Source: Cercis canadensis
Taxonomy: Eukaryota > Streptophyta > Magnoliopsida > Fabales > Fabaceae
Assembly (NCBI GenBank): GCA_003255065.1
Contig: QAOA01003946.1
Coordinates: 1,488,120-1,552,119 of the forward strand
Reading direction: 5' to 3'
Length of the DNA stretch: 64,000 nucleotides
Of the stretch, positions 60,840-64,000 are shown in pieces (the first letter of the stretch is position 1; every line of letters starts with the position of its first letter). The notes under the pieces were generated by a model that made no database searches, was not told the DNA's origin, and saw only the letters and a program-made list of their open reading frames with translations. The translations under genes and the position numbers were made by a program.

Positions 60840-63392
60840 ACTCCAACACCTTAACCACAATGAACATCAATTACAAAAAGAAGAAGTAAATGTTATCATC
60901 TACTAAAAGGAAAAAGAAAAGGACAAAAAGCTCTGTTTTCCCACGGGAACATTTTATAGATTTCACGCACCATTTTGGATAAATAATACTCTTAGAAGCT
61001 AATGACGTAACAATTCATCCCCTATTTTGGAACTTTCCTGGATTTGTTCCTATTTGAGGCTGTGTTTGGTACAGGTAACAGGAATTAAAACGTTGCTATT
61101 GGATTAAAATTATGCAATTTACAAACACATTATGCTGTTTTTTTTACAGATTTCACATTTTCAATCCCTCACAAGATATTCATTCTTCCCATGTCTCCCC
61201 AAATGAATAATGTCAACATAAATAAACTCCACTTTCCCCATCATCAATCGAAGGGCAAGAATTTGGGACCAAAATTACCGTCATTTATTTTCTTTCTCTT
61301 TTCTCTATCTTACGGACAATTTTCTCAGTTACCAAGCCAAAAAAAATACAAAAGCTATGAGAAAATGAATCTGTTCTTATTCGATCAGAATATAAGCCTA
61401 TTGATGAAGAACAATCATATACAGTCCTGCTGCATTTCAAGAGAAGCAAACCCTAGATTATGATGATTGAATAATGATGGCATTGATAGAAAATCCAAAA
61501 CTATAGAGGATTGAGAAATGAAGAACGAACCTGTGTTGTGTGATTGAAAATTTTGGGTTCTCTTAGCTGGGGAAAGGGGAAGGAGGGAAAGCTGCCGGTA
61601 ATAACGGTAACGTGAAGTTTTTAGGCGCTTCGAGCTTAACCAAAAGTCCCCTAACGCGGGATTTCATTTCTCTTATTATTTTATAGTTTTTGGTGGTTAA
61701 TTTTGGAGGGCCCGGCATCCTGAACTGGCCGTTTTTTTTATTTATTTATTTATTTATTTATTTGGTCTTTGTGAACTGGCAATTTGAACGTTTTTAGCTC
61801 TTCATAAAATGCTAATATAATATTTGTGTTTGAGTTTAATATTACCATTTGAGTTTATTGATTTACTCAAATATGTGCAGTGCATCTAGTAAGAGTTGTT
61901 AATGAGAATATTCTTAAAGAATAGTTTATGTTATTTTATGATTAATTTTGATTTATATATCAGATAAATATTTATATGTGATTATAGGCTAAATTCTGNT
62001 TATATGTGATTATAGGTTAAATTCTGTTTATTTTTATTGAAGTTTTTCTTCCTACAAATCTTTTGGAGGTAGCTAAGTAAGATTAAAATTAACTTAAAAC
62101 TATCAAACAGTTTGTAGCTAAGTAGTAAGACTTGTGAATTTTGTGTTTGAATTCAAAATCATAGTTAAAAATGCAAAAAGTAAAAAAAATCAACTTAGAA
62201 CCATTTAGAGATAAATTAGTTTATAAATCTATATTATACCATATTCAATTGGTTTCAACTGTACTCTATTTAAGGACAAAAAAAAAATTGTACTCTGTTT
62301 GAAATTTGATTTTGAACTAATTTTAATATCAAATATTGCTTGAAGAATTTTTGTAAAAATTTTAAATAGATAGAACAAAAAAAGGAAGACAAATGAAAGA
62401 ACTATTTCACATAGTGAGAGAAAACCAAGATAAAATAAGAAAGGAGACAGTTTTTTAAAAGAGCAATATATGAAAACCGTGAAAACCAACTCTTTTTTTT
62501 TTTTTGTCTAAACTAATTTTCCTCAAAAATAAATCAGATAGAATATGATTATTTTAAAATTTGAATAGTTACTAAACACACAAGATTTGTACCTAGTTGT
62601 TTGGTTTTCGGAGATTAGCAAACACCCCACATTCTATAACAAAAACCGAGTCCGGTCTAGCCTACCAAGTACCAAATCTGAACGATCAATAGTAAATTAT
62701 GAGCGCATTAGCGAAAAAGATAAAATACTAAATTATAAGCTTGTGTTGCCTTAAACGTTGCTGCCCAAGGGTTCTGTCCAACCATTTCTTTGAGAGGAAA
62801 GGGAAACAGACAGAGAATAAAGATAAGGCGTTCAGTGGGTGAGGTACCACATTAGCCAAGTTTGCCTTGCCAATAAGTGCTAGTCTATTATTACCTAATC
62901 TATGAAAAAAAAAACAGGGCTGTAATTCCATTCAAAGTGGTGTTGTATTATTTGGCCGATTGCTCTTTTAGTATTTAACATTTGAAACTGAGGTTAAGGG
63001 GGGAAGAAGGAAGAAGGGCCAAAAAAAGGGGGCTAAAAAATCTGTACAAATATAGGCAGCCAAAATTCCATAGAGCCATGCTACGCAGATCAGTGCAACA
63101 GTTCCGCTGAACTGAGCAGATCTCAAGCTGCAAAAAGTTCTGGTGGATGTGCTAGAGAGTTGCACTCCGAAGCAACAAAACCTCCTGCGCCTCACTGCTC
63201 TCATCTCTCATGACTGAAGTTCACTATGGAATATCCGGATAATGACAAAAGGCCACCACCCTTGACAAAGTAAAAACCAGACCCATGTCTAGCAAAAACA
63301 GTGCCGAACCTACTTACTTGCCTCTTTGCCGCTCTGCTGCAAACTGAAGGGATCCATGAGGCTCTGTCAGTGTAAGGTGTTCCTCATGCTAT
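60840..63392. other. Promoter and leader of the ArfGAP gene, then intergenic DNA
   Basis: On the minus strand 61540-61600 has a CT-rich, exon-like look ending at an ACACAG/GTTCG donor-like site near 61531, a plausible first untranslated exon. A (TTTA)n tract lies at 61735-61763. 61972-62026 is a split repeat with an N. The last 400 bp before 63393 are probably the 3' UTR of the Enhancer-of-polycomb-like gene. No other gene. Confidence 0.45.
61972..62026. repeat. 27-bp direct repeat split by an N
   Basis: 61972-61998 and 62000-62026 differ by one base, with a single N at 61999 between them, the same pattern as at 10871. Probably an unmerged contig overlap. Confidence 0.75.
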
Positions 63393-63967
63393 CTACCCTT
63401 CACCATTTGAGTCCTCAGAAGCTTTCATTGCTTCAGCAGTCATAAGAGCAGCCACAGCCTTGTGAATTGCTAGATCTGCTCTATAGAGCAACCTCTGAGC
63501 TCTCTCTCTCTTTAACTTGGCCATATTGAGTGCATGCTGCGCAGCACCTGAGGCATCACGCAACCTAAACTCATCAAGGTCTGAACCATCCAATTGTTCA
63601 ATCCCATGCCTCTGAGGGCCTTCCAATAGGTACTGCCTGTGGCCTGGCAAGTCATAGTAGCCCATATTCCACCTATTTACCCCATTTCTCTTTCCAAACA
63701 TTCTTGGACTGTAAGAAGCCACCATTTGTGAATCATTATGATACATGAATGACCCAAGCTTTTTTGACTTGCTCCTATGAAGTTTGGGTATATGATTTCT
63801 ATCAAACCCATCATTGCTCAATGAAAAATACCCCATGCCACTGGCATCCCGTGGTGAGAATACCCTTGGTGATGTCTGAGGTAATGGGGAATCATCGAAA
63901 GAATCATAGTTATGGCCAGGGTATGTAAACCTCTCATCGCCAAACACATAGCCATTCAGTCTTCTTC
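63393..63967 (-). CDS. Enhancer-of-polycomb-like protein, last exon (partial)
   Basis: The last coding exon of a gene that continues beyond the right edge. The acceptor is ACTCAG at 63968-63973; the exon begins in phase with two bases of a codon, and 191 codons follow including the stop at 63393-63395. The apparent start further upstream (GTG) lies across this splice site and is not real. The conserved C-terminus reads LRDASGAAQHALNMAKLKRE, then AQRLLYRADLAIHKAVAALM and EAMKASEDSN, a long helix I associate with the plant Enhancer-of-polycomb-like proteins. Those are putative subunits of NuA4-type histone acetyltransferase complexes in the nucleus. The preceding part of the exon is basic and disordered (PKLHRSKSKKLGS). 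No domain core is in the window, so the assignment rests on this end alone. Confidence 0.75.
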
Positions 63968-64000
63968 CTGAGTACACAACAATAAGATATATGAGGAAAA

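Noticed and set aside
62968..63204. Minus-strand frame of 78 codons next to the last gene.
   Set aside because: It is in the probable 3' UTR and has no conserved motif or splice support.
63968..63977. Start of the last gene at 63977.
   Set aside because: The codon is GTG and overlaps a clear intron acceptor, so the frame is an internal exon and not a gene start.
1..64000. LTR retrotransposons, endogenous pararetrovirus, organelle inserts, rRNA, CRISPR.
   Set aside because: I saw no gag, protease, reverse transcriptase or integrase motifs, no long direct terminal repeats and no organelle or rRNA signatures. tRNA genes cannot be excluded by eye but none stood out.

Overview
The window is plant nuclear DNA, almost certainly from a eudicot. 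It is AT-rich, its genes have GT-AG introns with plant-type short exons, and every recognisable family is a plant one: FLZ, CHY/RING, MOT1, AGD14-type ArfGAP and plant mobile domain. I could not name the species from sequence alone. There is no rRNA, CRISPR array or bacterial-style operon, and I recognised no tRNA.

Layout from left to right. 1-12.5 kb is gene-poor and built from old DNA transposons: a possible hAT-like element carrying a PPR fragment, a two-exon-deep nest of inverted-repeat elements at 4.9-6.6 kb, and an intact 86-residue coiled-coil gene between them (minus strand, 3 exons). 13.5-14.9 kb holds an FLZ zinc-finger gene (plus). A 319-bp tandem duplication follows at 15.9-16.5 kb. 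18.7-21.7 kb is an 11-exon CHY/RING-H2 E3 ligase gene (minus). 25.1-25.8 kb is a second inverted-repeat element of the same family as that at 5.7 kb. 28.1-31.5 kb is a 5-exon SWIM zinc-finger gene that looks like a domesticated Mutator transposase. 33-44 kb is a molybdate transporter (MOT1) cluster: one pseudogene and two intact single-exon copies. 45.25-54.52 kb is a 9.27-kb Mutator-like element (MULE) with matching inverted ends and a perfect 9-bp target duplication. It carries a plant-mobile-domain gene and a transposase that converge from the two ends, plus two unknown small ORFs. 55.7-60.8 kb is a 13-exon AGD14-type ArfGAP gene (minus), and 63.4-64.0 kb is the last exon of an Enhancer-of-polycomb-like gene.

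The most interesting parts are three. First, the MULE: its architecture resembles MuDR (two convergent transcription units), but the second unit is a plant mobile domain gene. Nearly every premature stop in it can be explained by a C-to-T change, and its ends are packed with GCGTTT/AAACGC palindromes, one forming a hairpin with arms of about 50 bp. Second, the MOT1 cluster: a fragment of the ArfGAP gene lies between the two MOT1 copies. If the MULE is removed, the two copies fit one tandem duplication of a MOT1-to-AGD14 segment of about 4.7 kb. Third, a 679-bp hAT-like insertion downstream of one MOT1 copy has its empty site preserved downstream of the other copy.

Exon boundaries given here were worked out by hand from splice consensus and reading-frame continuity; each multi-exon model closes in frame. 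No database search was possible.
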